Of a stretch of DNA of 34,461 bases, positions 1 through 7,702 are shown piece by piece. A program made the translations under genes and the position numbers. The stretch's first letter is position 1, and each line of letters opens with the position of its first letter. Source of the stretch: Clostridium sp. (GTDB lineage Bacteria > Bacillota > Clostridia > Acetivibrionales > Acetivibrionaceae). The notes beneath the pieces are model-generated. The model made no database searches, was not told the origin of the DNA, and saw nothing but the letters and a program-made list of their open reading frames with translations. The stretch covers positions 1 through 34,461 of the forward strand of contig JAAZML010000158.1 in assembly GCA_012798835.1 (NCBI GenBank), written 5' to 3'.

Positions 1-2
1 AT

Positions 3-482
3 GTAGGTTATGGTCAACTGGCATGGAAGCTTAGAAATGATAAACGTGTGGTGTGTATGGAAAGGACAAATATTAGATATGTGACCGCAGATGATTTAGG
101 GTTGTTGGTGGACTTCTCATGCATAGATGTTTCTTTTATTTCTCTTAAAAAAGTTATTCCCATTGCTATGGAACTTTCCAAAGAATCCGGCGAAATATTG
201 TGTCTTATCAAGCCCCAGTTTGAAGCGGGGAGGGATAAGGTGGGGAAACGGGGTGTGGTACGAAGCAAATCCGTACACAGGGATGTTATAGAGGATATTC
301 TTATGTTTTGTTTGGGAATGGGATTTAGTATAAAGGGATTGGATTTTTCACCAGTAAAGGGTCCCGAGGGCAATATCGAATATCTCGTTTACTTATCTAA
401 AAAAATGCATGCCTACAAGGTGGATGAGATAAAGGGGCAAGTTTCCACGATCGTCGATCGTTCCCATGCAACTTTGAATTGA
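3..482 (+). CDS. tlyA: TlyA family rRNA 2'-O-methyltransferase (3' part)
   Basis: The reading frame is open from the first bases of the window and ends in TGA at 480-482, so only the C-terminal ~159 residues are present. It begins VGYGQLAWKLRNDKRVV, the FtsJ/RrmJ-like Rossmann segment after the SAM-binding motif. It continues through MERTNIRYV, DVSFISLKKVIP and LIKPQFEAGRDKVGKRGVVR, which are characteristic of TlyA. The family methylates ribose 2'-OH groups of 16S and 23S rRNA in the cytoplasm and has a missing N-terminal S4 domain upstream of this window. In Clostridia tlyA usually precedes nadK, argR and recN; here a ~9 kb accessory block intervenes. A start at the internal ATG (48) would cut the methyltransferase fold and is not credible. 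Confidence 0.9.
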   Translation, partial: VGYGQLAWKLRNDKRVVCMERTNIRYVTADDLGLLVDFSCIDVSFISLKKVIPIAMELSKESGEILCLIKPQFEAGRDKVGKRGVVRSKSVHRDVIEDILMFCLGMGFSIKGLDFSPVKGPEGNIEYLVYLSKKMHAYKVDEIKGQVSTIVDRSHATLN

Positions 483-507
483 TTGGAAATAATATATGTG
501 ATATAAT
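479..507 (+). promoter_or_regulatory. Candidate sigma-A promoter at the end of tlyA
   Basis: TTGATT (479-484), a 17-base spacer and TATAAT (502-507) preceded by TG one base upstream (extended -10). It overlaps the tlyA stop codon. The next gene is celD, starting at 949, so a transcript from here would carry a leader of roughly 435 bases. The sequence is AT-rich and a chance match is possible. Confidence 0.4.
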
Positions 508-948
508 AATATCAAACAAATTGCATAAATATACTTTGGGCATATGCTGGATTTAAAATTAAAATGTATTCTAATCAAATTTACAAATATCACTATTTTG
601 CAGTATCCATCCAATTTTAGCCGGTTTTGATTTGTCATTAATCTATATCAAAAACGCAATATACAATGTTTTTTCAAATGAATTATTAACAATCTTCTGA
701 GTTCTATTAAAAATAAAGTACTACGTAGATTATTCATTTGAAATTTGGTTGCATTTCACGGCTTAATCATAGTAGACTCCAAATTCCCAGCTATCTTTTT
801 ACAAGTGTTTCAAAATCATTCAAGTTCTATTTAGCCATAATGCCCCAAGTGTTAAGATACGGTATTATAAGGGGGGGACAAGATTAAAGTATGTTTGGGC
901 TAAACACAGGCAAGTATTCTCACTTTTCAAAGGAGGGGCAGGGAAAAA
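508..948 (+). other. Non-coding region upstream of celD, possible structured leader
   Basis: No credible gene is seen. The first 300 bases are very AT-rich. Near the end, TTTAGCC (830-836) can pair with GGCTAAA (898-904), and inside this CCCC (843-846) can pair with part of the G-run at 871-877. This could form a nested stem in the celD leader. It fits no riboswitch class I recognise. The celD ribosome binding site (AAAGGAGGGG, about 929-938) lies just 3' of it. Confidence 0.3.
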
Positions 949-2910
949 ATGAATAGTAAAATAATGCTTAATAGGAGATTTAGGACTCAAGTTCTGGTTT
1001 TACTTCTTTTTACAATGATATTTTATTTTGTCGGAATATTATATCCACGTAAGAAAAATCCAGCTGTATCGGCGGCAATGGTGGCCGAAAACTATAACCG
1101 GGATGATCGGGTTCGCCTTAATTCAATTGGATTTTTACCGGGACAACAGAAAAAAGCAACCATTGCCGCAAACTGTTCCACATTTCAGGTTGTTAAAAAG
1201 GGCGATGAAAGGGTTGTATATACTGGTACAGTAGTTTCGATGCACGATAGCGATTCATCTGAGACGGTTTATATTGCGGATTTTTCATCGGTGGATGAGG
1301 CTGGGACTTATTATTTGGGTGTTCCTGGTGTGGGTAAGAGTATAGATTTCAAAATTTCATCGGATGTCTATGATGAACCCTTTAAGGTAGCTATGCTCGG
1401 AATGTATTTATGGCGCTGCGGTATGGAAGTCCAAGGCACACATAACGGAATAACCTATTCCCATAGAGCCTGTCATACAAATGATGCTTCCCTTTTGTAT
1501 ATAACTGGCCAAAACACAAAAAAAGAAGGGGGCGGGGGCTGGCATGATGCAGGGGATTTTAATAAATATGTGGTAAATGCAGGTATCACTGTGGGTTCCA
1601 TGCTTCAGGCTTGGGAGCAATTCCAAGATCAATTAGAAACCATACAGCTAGATATTCCAGAGAGATCCAATTCTATGCCTGACTATCTAAATGAAATAAA
1701 ATACGAATTGGATTGGCTCCTGACTATGCAGTATCCTGATGGAAGTGGAAAAGTCGCACACAAATTATCTGCAAGGAGATTTTGTGGCTTTATTATGCCG
1801 GAGGATGATCATGATGAAAGGTTTTTTACTCCTTGGGGAAGTGCGGCGACAGCCGATTTTGTAGCGATGACCGCCATGGCGTCAAGAATATATAGACCAT
1901 ATGATCCCGAATTTGCAGATAGGTGTATAAATGCGGCAAAATTAAGCTATCAATTCTTAAAAGATAACCCCTCCAACCACAAGCCGGATCAAAGTGGGTT
2001 TTCGACAGGTGAGTACGATACAACTGATGCGGATGACAGGCTATGGGCAGCAGCTGAAATGTGGGAAACGTTGGGTGACGAAGAATATCTAAGGGATTTT
2101 GAAACCCGTGCTACAAGACTCACAAGGAAAATTGAAACAGATTTTGATTGGGGGAACGTTTCAAACCTTGGCATGTTTACTTATATTCTTTCGAATAGGA
2201 CAGGTAAAGATGCTACTCTAGTAACGACAATAGAGAGGGCACTAATTTCTGCTGCAGATATAATTACTACAGTAAGCAATAATCATGGATATGGAAGAAC
2301 ATTGGGAGCACAATATTACTGGGGATGTAACGGTACGGTTGTAAGGCAGACTATGGTACTTCATGCTGCAAACAAAATTTCACCAAACATTGACTATGTA
2401 AACGCATCCCTGGATTCTTTAGGGCATGTTTTTGGAAGGAATTATTACAACAGATCCTATGTAACTGGTATTGGCATAAACCCTCCAATGAATCCGCATG
2501 ACAGGCGCTCCGGTGCCGATGGAATTCGTGAACCTTGGCCTGGGTATCTTGTAGGGGGTGGATGGCCTGGAGCAAAGGATTGGATTGACGATGAGGAAAG
2601 TTACGAAACTAACGAGGTCGCAATTAATTGGAATGGTGCATTGATCTATGCACTTGCCGCATTTACAAATATGACGGAGAATCCCTTTGAGCAGGGTAAT
2701 GATTTTATTTGTGGCGATATTAATGCAGACGGTCATGTTGATTCTTTGGATCTGGTTCTACTGAAAAAATATATTTTAAAAGAAATATCGAGCTTGCCTA
2801 ACACGGAAGAATCTGCGGATTTAAATGCTGACGGTATAATAAATTCGCTTGATTTGACGCTCATGAAAAGATACATATTAGGCAACATCCAAAGATTACC
2901 GGCAGTATAG
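949..2910 (+). CDS. celD: Cellulosomal GH9 endoglucanase with dockerin (CelD-like)
   Basis: 653 residues. Secreted beta-1,4-glucanase of glycoside hydrolase family 9 (inverting). A hydrophobic stretch at ~14-32, with likely cleavage near 43, is the signal peptide. Residues ~50-140 form the N-terminal Ig-like domain (theme D). Residues ~145-575 are the (alpha/alpha)6 catalytic domain: GWHDAGDFNKYVVN gives the catalytic base aspartates D200/D203, NPPMNPHDRRSG gives H517, and NEVAINW gives the proton donor E556. Residues ~588-653 are a type I dockerin with two calcium-loop repeats, DINADGHVDSLD and DLNADGIINSLD. From memory the whole protein aligns almost end to end with C. thermocellum CelD (649 aa). 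There is no separate CBM. The start has a strong RBS (AAAGGAGGGG) about 10 bases upstream. The gene stands alone, with a terminator after it, and should be exported and docked on a scaffoldin encoded elsewhere. Confidence 0.96.
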   Translation: MNSKIMLNRRFRTQVLVLLLFTMIFYFVGILYPRKKNPAVSAAMVAENYNRDDRVRLNSIGFLPGQQKKATIAANCSTFQVVKKGDERVVYTGTVVSMHDSDSSETVYIADFSSVDEAGTYYLGVPGVGKSIDFKISSDVYDEPFKVAMLGMYLWRCGMEVQGTHNGITYSHRACHTNDASLLYITGQNTKKEGGGGWHDAGDFNKYVVNAGITVGSMLQAWEQFQDQLETIQLDIPERSNSMPDYLNEIKYELDWLLTMQYPDGSGKVAHKLSARRFCGFIMPEDDHDERFFTPWGSAATADFVAMTAMASRIYRPYDPEFADRCINAAKLSYQFLKDNPSNHKPDQSGFSTGEYDTTDADDRLWAAAEMWETLGDEEYLRDFETRATRLTRKIETDFDWGNVSNLGMFTYILSNRTGKDATLVTTIERALISAADIITTVSNNHGYGRTLGAQYYWGCNGTVVRQTMVLHAANKISPNIDYVNASLDSLGHVFGRNYYNRSYVTGIGINPPMNPHDRRSGADGIREPWPGYLVGGGWPGAKDWIDDEESYETNEVAINWNGALIYALAAFTNMTENPFEQGNDFICGDINADGHVDSLDLVLLKKYILKEISSLPNTEESADLNADGIINSLDLTLMKRYILGNIQRLPAV

Positions 2911-2953
2911 ATTAAAATTTATTGTTTTTAAGGTAGGGTTGTAAAATTTTAAC

Positions 2954-2995
2954 AAAGGGCTTTTGTGTTACTATTTACACAAAAGCCCTTTTAAA
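2954..2995. terminator. Bidirectional terminator between convergent genes
   Basis: Perfect 15-base inverted repeat, AAAGGGCTTTTGTGT at 2954-2968 and its complement at 2977-2991, with an 8-base loop. It lies between celD (+, ending 2910) and the stalk-domain gene (-, ending 3015). The A-rich left and T-rich right flanks suit termination on both strands. Confidence 0.85.
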
Positions 2996-3014
2996 CTCTT
3001 TGAACTGCTTCTTA

Positions 3015-4778
3015 TTAATTTCCACTAGTATCAAAAAAATCTATTATCAATTGTTCCATGGGGTTATCGCAGCTTTTTGCATACCTAAATCCACACAGCA
3101 TTTGGTTAACATCTTTAATTTTAAACACATAATCAAAATCGGTAGCTTCTGCCGCATTGCTGTTAAAATCAAATATTCCAAATAAGTTTTTCCCGGATGT
3201 AGCCACGGGGAGAAGAGTATTAGAGATTACAGTGTCTTTGAAGGGTTCATTTTTAGTCCTTCTCAAGATATATTTAAGCTCATATTCGCTAGGGAGGCGA
3301 AACCCATTGTTATGCTCAAAAAGAGTTGAGGTTCCATGTTTGTCCTCTACAAATGAATAATACTCATTGAATCCATGATTTTTGCTCAATGCATTGCAAA
3401 ATTTGAAAAGGGGAAGGCTGTCCTTTATATTTACAGCACCATATCTTTTCACCGTTTCAAATACTGCGGGGTATTGCTCCGATTTAATGTTTACCCCATA
3501 TTTCGTATTGTATTGGTTTATGTTTATTTTGTCTATAGAATATTTGTTCCACTCGGCAATGCTTACAAGATTTTCACTTACATAGAAGGGTTCTATAAAG
3601 ATCGTGCTTCCATCATCGTCGATAAAATTTCCCCCATCAATTCTTACCATTTGCGAGAGAAACGATCCATGGGGCAAATATTTTTCTTTTACTCGCTCTT
3701 CATTTTGCTTTGATGAAAATCTTTTTGTATATGTGGGTTTAACAAGTTGAATATTAAGCTCACTTCCCCCATAATTGCCATAGGGTGGGCTTTCGTTTAG
3801 GTTTATCTTATTACCGTTTATTTCTATAGAATTTACAATATCCCACATAATTTTGTCAGTTAAGTATTTGGGGTTTTGGGGATCGAATACAAATGTAAAT
3901 ACATAAACATTGTTTTCACAATAGGCTAATAGCTTTCTTGATTTTAATTTATACCCGATTTCCTTTACATCAAAGGCATCAAAGCCCTTGGTTGTCACAA
4001 AAGAAAAGTCATTTTTATTTACGGTAATAAGATCATAGGATTTTAGATCAGAAAAATGGATATATTGACCTATAAGCTGTTCTGGTGTTCTATTTACATC
4101 CTTGAAAATCTCTATAACAAAGGACTCAGCACTATCATAATTTTTGGGTGAAAAGATAATTCCTGAAGGGTAAAGTGCAGGTGGAATGTCATTTAAATTA
4201 TGCAAGGGTGTATAATCGAGGAAGGAGACAGTCCCGTTTTTGTTGAATTTGTAGAAGGCTTTTTGGTTGATGGGTGCAGCGGTTAGGTGTTTGGGCACCA
4301 TTGTAAACAAATTATACAACTCGTTATAATAACCATCTTGGGGTATGGCGGGTTTAGTTGATATTTTTACAAGCCTGTTTTTATCATCCCACTCTACTGC
4401 TGCCTTGAAGGCATCCCCTATAAATCTTAATGGCACAAAGGTTCTGTCCTGCACTATAACAGGTGCACTGTCAAGTTCAAAATGTTTTCCGTTTACGGTA
4501 GCAGATTTCTGCCCGATGGTTAGCAAAATTTGCGTATTATCTTTTGAGATGGTCACCTTTTTTTTGATACCGTCCCAGCCAACATCGGCAAAAAGGGCTT
4601 CTGAGACAAATCTTATGGGAACCATGGTTCTTGAATTACCATCAATGTGGGGTTCCGCATCGAAAACAATTTTCACATCATCAACTATAATCCCAATATT
4701 AGACTTTGCTTCAATAGGTAACACTGGGTAGGCACACAAAATTACGATCAGCATAAAAAGGCATATAAATTTTTTCAT
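3015..4778 (-). CDS. Secreted stalk-domain protein with C-terminal SUMF1/FGE-like domain
   Basis: 587 residues, function unknown. Residues 1-24 are a signal peptide. Residues ~28-140 are a copper amine oxidase N-terminal-like (stalk) domain, recognised by its two repeats MVPIRFVSEALFADVGWD and FVPLRFIGDAFKAAVEWD; in Clostridia this is a common extracellular module and does not imply amine oxidase activity. Residues ~150-330 match nothing I know. Residues ~377-570 resemble a formylglycine-generating-enzyme/SUMF1 fold: MVRIDGGNF, IEPFYVSENLVSIAEWNKY, NGFRLPSEYELKYI and NLFGIFDFNSNAAEATDF track the family's PGG-F, pFyis-evt-ae-W, GyRLPtEaEWEya and N-fGLyDm-GNv-EW pattern. The sulfatase-maturing chemistry is not evident, so a binding or structural role is likelier. 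The start is supported by GAGGAGG about 8 bases upstream. It is monocistronic, convergent with celD and divergent from katE. Confidence 0.75.
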   Translation of the reverse strand: MKKFICLFMLIVILCAYPVLPIEAKSNIGIIVDDVKIVFDAEPHIDGNSRTMVPIRFVSEALFADVGWDGIKKKVTISKDNTQILLTIGQKSATVNGKHFELDSAPVIVQDRTFVPLRFIGDAFKAAVEWDDKNRLVKISTKPAIPQDGYYNELYNLFTMVPKHLTAAPINQKAFYKFNKNGTVSFLDYTPLHNLNDIPPALYPSGIIFSPKNYDSAESFVIEIFKDVNRTPEQLIGQYIHFSDLKSYDLITVNKNDFSFVTTKGFDAFDVKEIGYKLKSRKLLAYCENNVYVFTFVFDPQNPKYLTDKIMWDIVNSIEINGNKINLNESPPYGNYGGSELNIQLVKPTYTKRFSSKQNEERVKEKYLPHGSFLSQMVRIDGGNFIDDDGSTIFIEPFYVSENLVSIAEWNKYSIDKININQYNTKYGVNIKSEQYPAVFETVKRYGAVNIKDSLPLFKFCNALSKNHGFNEYYSFVEDKHGTSTLFEHNNGFRLPSEYELKYILRRTKNEPFKDTVISNTLLPVATSGKNLFGIFDFNSNAAEATDFDYVFKIKDVNQMLCGFRYAKSCDNPMEQLIIDFFDTSGN

Positions 4779-5124
4779 TTGTAATTATCCTCCTCAAAAT
4801 TAATTTATATATGGAAAACTTAATTAATATAAGTCGATCATGGCAGTTCTAATTAAAAGAATAATGTATACCGATTCAATTATAATCTAATCCATTAATG
4901 TATTACGATACCCTAAAATACGATAGAGATAATTCATATACCAAGGAAAATTTCTCTAATGAAATTATACTATAGAATGAAAATTATTTACAGGGGTTTT
5001 GCATTAAAAATAAAATACTGTGCATACGAAATATCAAAACAGGTTTTATTTTCTTTGAAGCAAAACGACCTGTGTCTTCATATACATGAATAATAGAGTA
5101 AAATATGAAAGGATTGATGGTTAG
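4779..5124. other. Divergent intergenic region, stalk-domain gene / katE
   Basis: 346 bases of AT-rich DNA that must hold the promoters of two divergent genes. I could not assign a convincing -35/-10 pair. Near katE, ACAGGT (5039-5044) pairs with ACCTGT (5068-5073), with an inner TTTT/AAAA; no T-tract follows, so it is more likely a leader structure than a terminator. No full PerR box was found. Confidence 0.3.
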
Positions 5125-7188
5125 GTGGCAAAGCCGAAAGAACCGAGCAATATTAATGAAAACAAAAAAAGCAAGCAGTTAGAACAATACAAGAGGAGAA
5201 ATACAGGCCCCGGTAAAAAAATGACAAGTGATGGGGGGCTTAAAATTTCAGATGATGATTGGTCCCTTAGAGCAGGGAAGAGGGGACCTAGATTATTGGA
5301 AGACACACATTTTTACAAAAAACAGTCCCATCTTAACCGGGAGCGTATACCGGAAAAAGTGGTGCATGCCAGGGGATTTGGGGTCCATGGAGAATTTGAA
5401 TGCACATGTTCCATGAAAAAATATACAAAAGCATGTTTCCTTCAAGAACCCGGAATAAAAACACCGGTCTTTGTACGTTTTTCAAATTTTATAGGGAGCA
5501 GGGGCTCTAAGGATACTGCCATTGATGTCCGGGGATTTGCAACTAAATTTTATACAACGGAAGGAAACTACGACAATTTGGCACTTTCTTTCGCTGTTTT
5601 TGTTATGACAGATGCAATGAAATTTGCGGATTTTACCCATGCTATTAAACCAAATCCAGTGACCGATGTTCCTCAGGCGGGTGCATACCATGATAATATT
5701 TGGGATTATATTGCTAACAATCAAGAATCAGCTCATTTTATTATGTGGCTTATGTCTGACAGGGGGCGCCCAAGGAGTTGGAGGATGATGGAGGGATATC
5801 CCATCAATACCTTTAGGTTCATAAACGAGCAGGGTAAATCTACCTTCGTACGCTTTGTGTGGAAACCGGTTTTAGGTGTTCATTCTCTGTTATTGGACGA
5901 GGCAAATGTAATAGGTGGTGTGGATCCTGATTTTCACCGGCACGATATGATCGAGGCAATCAAATCGGGAGCCTACCCTGAATATTGGCTTGGTGTGCAG
6001 ATGATACCGGGGGAGGACGAATTCAAATATGATTTTGATGTCTTGGATGCCTCAAAGTTGTGGCCGGAAGAGGATTTCCCCTTCAAAATAGTGGGGAAAA
6101 TGGTGTTAAATCGATTGGTAGACAACTTTTTTGCCGAGGACGAACAATCATCCTTTGATCCCGCCAATATAATTCCGGGGATTGATTTTTCAAGCGATCC
6201 CGTATTACAGGGGAGAACCTTTGCATATAGGGATACAGACTACCATCGTCTGGGTACATCAAACATCGAAGAAATACCAATTAACCAGCCTATTGTAAAA
6301 ACAAATTACAATCTGAGGGATGGCTATTCAAGATACAGAATTGATGTGGATAAAGTCGATTATCATAATAATTCACTAGCCTGCAACACCCCTGCTACCT
6401 CAACCCCCCAAGAGGGTGGGTTTGTACACTATCCTGAAAAGGTTCAGGGGCACGTAACTAGGGAAGTTCCAAGCCCTTCTTTTGACGATCATTTTTCGCA
6501 GGCGCGCCTGTTTTGGAACAGTATGTCGACGGTAGAAAAGCAACATATAATTGAGTTGTTTAGTTTCCACTTAGGTATGGTAAAAAGCGAATCAGTCCGG
6601 CAGCAAAATGTTAATATGTTTGCTAATGTGGATAAAAATATGGCAACGGCAATAGCAAAAAATATAGGGGTGTCTCCACCAACGATATCCAATGTTACTG
6701 TGACAAAATCATCTCCTGCTTTGAGTCAGGCCAACACACCACACTATGCATATACGCAGAAGGTGGGAGTTTTAATCGGCAATGAATTTAATGATAGGGA
6801 AGTGTTAGACTTACTTAGAACTTTTAAAAAGTGCGGAATATTTGTAGATGTCATAAGTCAAAGACTTGGCAATCTTGTAGGTATGCGTGGGGCTACAATT
6901 GCCGTTAATAGGGCATTTGTTTCAACATATTCGGTTTTGTATGACACTCTTTATGTTGTAGGTGGCAAGGTCAAAAACCAAGAAAAGTTTGACTACGATG
7001 TAGTAAACTTTGTAAATGAAGCATATAAGCACTATAAACCCATTGGCGTAGCAACCACAGGCAAATCCTATATACATCCTTCTAAGGGAAGCAATCTAGC
7101 GGGCGTAATTTTTGCCCAAGACAACCCTAATTTCGAAAGTGAATTTATAAATGCAATTGCGCAGCAGCGTTTTTGGAATAGAACATAG
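5125..7188 (+). CDS. katE: Large-subunit (KatE/HPII-type) haem catalase, atypical active site
   Basis: 687 residues, cytoplasmic clade 2 catalase-like protein expected to dismutate H2O2. Seen: the distal histidine in KVVHARGFGVHGEF (H81); DRGRPRSWRMMEGYPINTFRF; the proximal haem tyrosine in RTFAYRDTDYHRLG (R364, Y368); and a C-terminal flavodoxin/DJ-1-like domain (~545-687, KVGVLIGNEF...). This C-terminal domain marks the large-subunit class. The N-terminus is shorter than in E. coli HPII (753 aa). Odd: where catalases have GNN-x-P-V-F-F before the DA-x-KF motif, this protein reads LALSFAVFVMTDAMKF (152-167). The essential distal Asn is Leu154 and its neighbour is Ser155. Reduced or altered activity is possible. 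The start is GTG with AAAGGA about 11 bases upstream; an ATG at 5105 is out of frame. Monocistronic, with a terminator after it. Oxygen protection in an anaerobe is the obvious role. Confidence 0.9.
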   Translation: MAKPKEPSNINENKKSKQLEQYKRRNTGPGKKMTSDGGLKISDDDWSLRAGKRGPRLLEDTHFYKKQSHLNRERIPEKVVHARGFGVHGEFECTCSMKKYTKACFLQEPGIKTPVFVRFSNFIGSRGSKDTAIDVRGFATKFYTTEGNYDNLALSFAVFVMTDAMKFADFTHAIKPNPVTDVPQAGAYHDNIWDYIANNQESAHFIMWLMSDRGRPRSWRMMEGYPINTFRFINEQGKSTFVRFVWKPVLGVHSLLLDEANVIGGVDPDFHRHDMIEAIKSGAYPEYWLGVQMIPGEDEFKYDFDVLDASKLWPEEDFPFKIVGKMVLNRLVDNFFAEDEQSSFDPANIIPGIDFSSDPVLQGRTFAYRDTDYHRLGTSNIEEIPINQPIVKTNYNLRDGYSRYRIDVDKVDYHNNSLACNTPATSTPQEGGFVHYPEKVQGHVTREVPSPSFDDHFSQARLFWNSMSTVEKQHIIELFSFHLGMVKSESVRQQNVNMFANVDKNMATAIAKNIGVSPPTISNVTVTKSSPALSQANTPHYAYTQKVGVLIGNEFNDREVLDLLRTFKKCGIFVDVISQRLGNLVGMRGATIAVNRAFVSTYSVLYDTLYVVGGKVKNQEKFDYDVVNFVNEAYKHYKPIGVATTGKSYIHPSKGSNLAGVIFAQDNPNFESEFINAIAQQRFWNRT

Positions 7189-7237
7189 AACAAAACAAAT
7201 CGTACTAAAGCCCACAAATCTTTTTGTCGAATAAAGA

Positions 7238-7280
7238 AAAATGATCATGCCGGGGTTAATGCCCTGAGCATGATCATTTT
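7238..7280 (+). terminator. Terminator after katE
   Basis: AAAATGATCATGC (7238-7250) and its perfect complement (7268-7280) flank a 17-base loop. The right arm ends in TTTT. It lies 50 bases after the katE stop codon. Confidence 0.75.
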
Positions 7281-7702
7281 CATATATGATCTTAACAACC
7301 AAATCTAATAACATTACAATTTAAACTTGGTAATTTAAACTTTCCTTTTTATTTGTTACATGATAATATATAAGTATAGAAACGGCTTGTAGGCATCACT
7401 AAAAAAATATTCTCGATACAGTTTATTCTTTCTTATTTATGCAAAACAGTTTTAGTCCGGTTTTATTTATATGCTAAAGCAGGCGCAGCAAAAGGGTCCA
7501 ACATGTATCTTTCTATTATATATTGTTTTGTCAAACCAGCTGTAAACATAACCAATTTTGGCTTTACTTCAAATAAGAGTATTTAAATTTGTAATATTAC
7601 TATTAAATTGATGATGTTCAAAGTCCCCCGAGTATAAATACGGGGATGAATAGAACCGAATCAATTTATGATAAATTAAATTTACTGGTAGGGGGAATTA
7701 GT
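7281..7702 (+). other. Non-coding region upstream of the mannanase
   Basis: About 420 AT-rich bases with no credible gene. The region must contain the mannanase promoter, but I could not single out one. A small hairpin, CCCCG (7626-7630) with CGGGG (7641-7645), lies about 60 bases before the start codon. An upstream in-frame ATG at 7646 would add 19 residues ahead of the signal peptide and has no good RBS. Confidence 0.3.

Noticed and set aside
393-638. 81-residue frame on the minus strand across the tlyA end
   Set aside because: It overlaps tlyA and the candidate promoter, has no RBS and shows no family features.
4878-4895. Possible PerR box before katE
   Set aside because: Only one half-site (TTATAAT) matches; the other half does not.
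7223-7231. Second exact 0A box, TTTGTCGAA
   Set aside because: It lies between the katE stop codon and its terminator and 470 bases from the mannanase start; about one chance match is expected in an AT-rich window this long.
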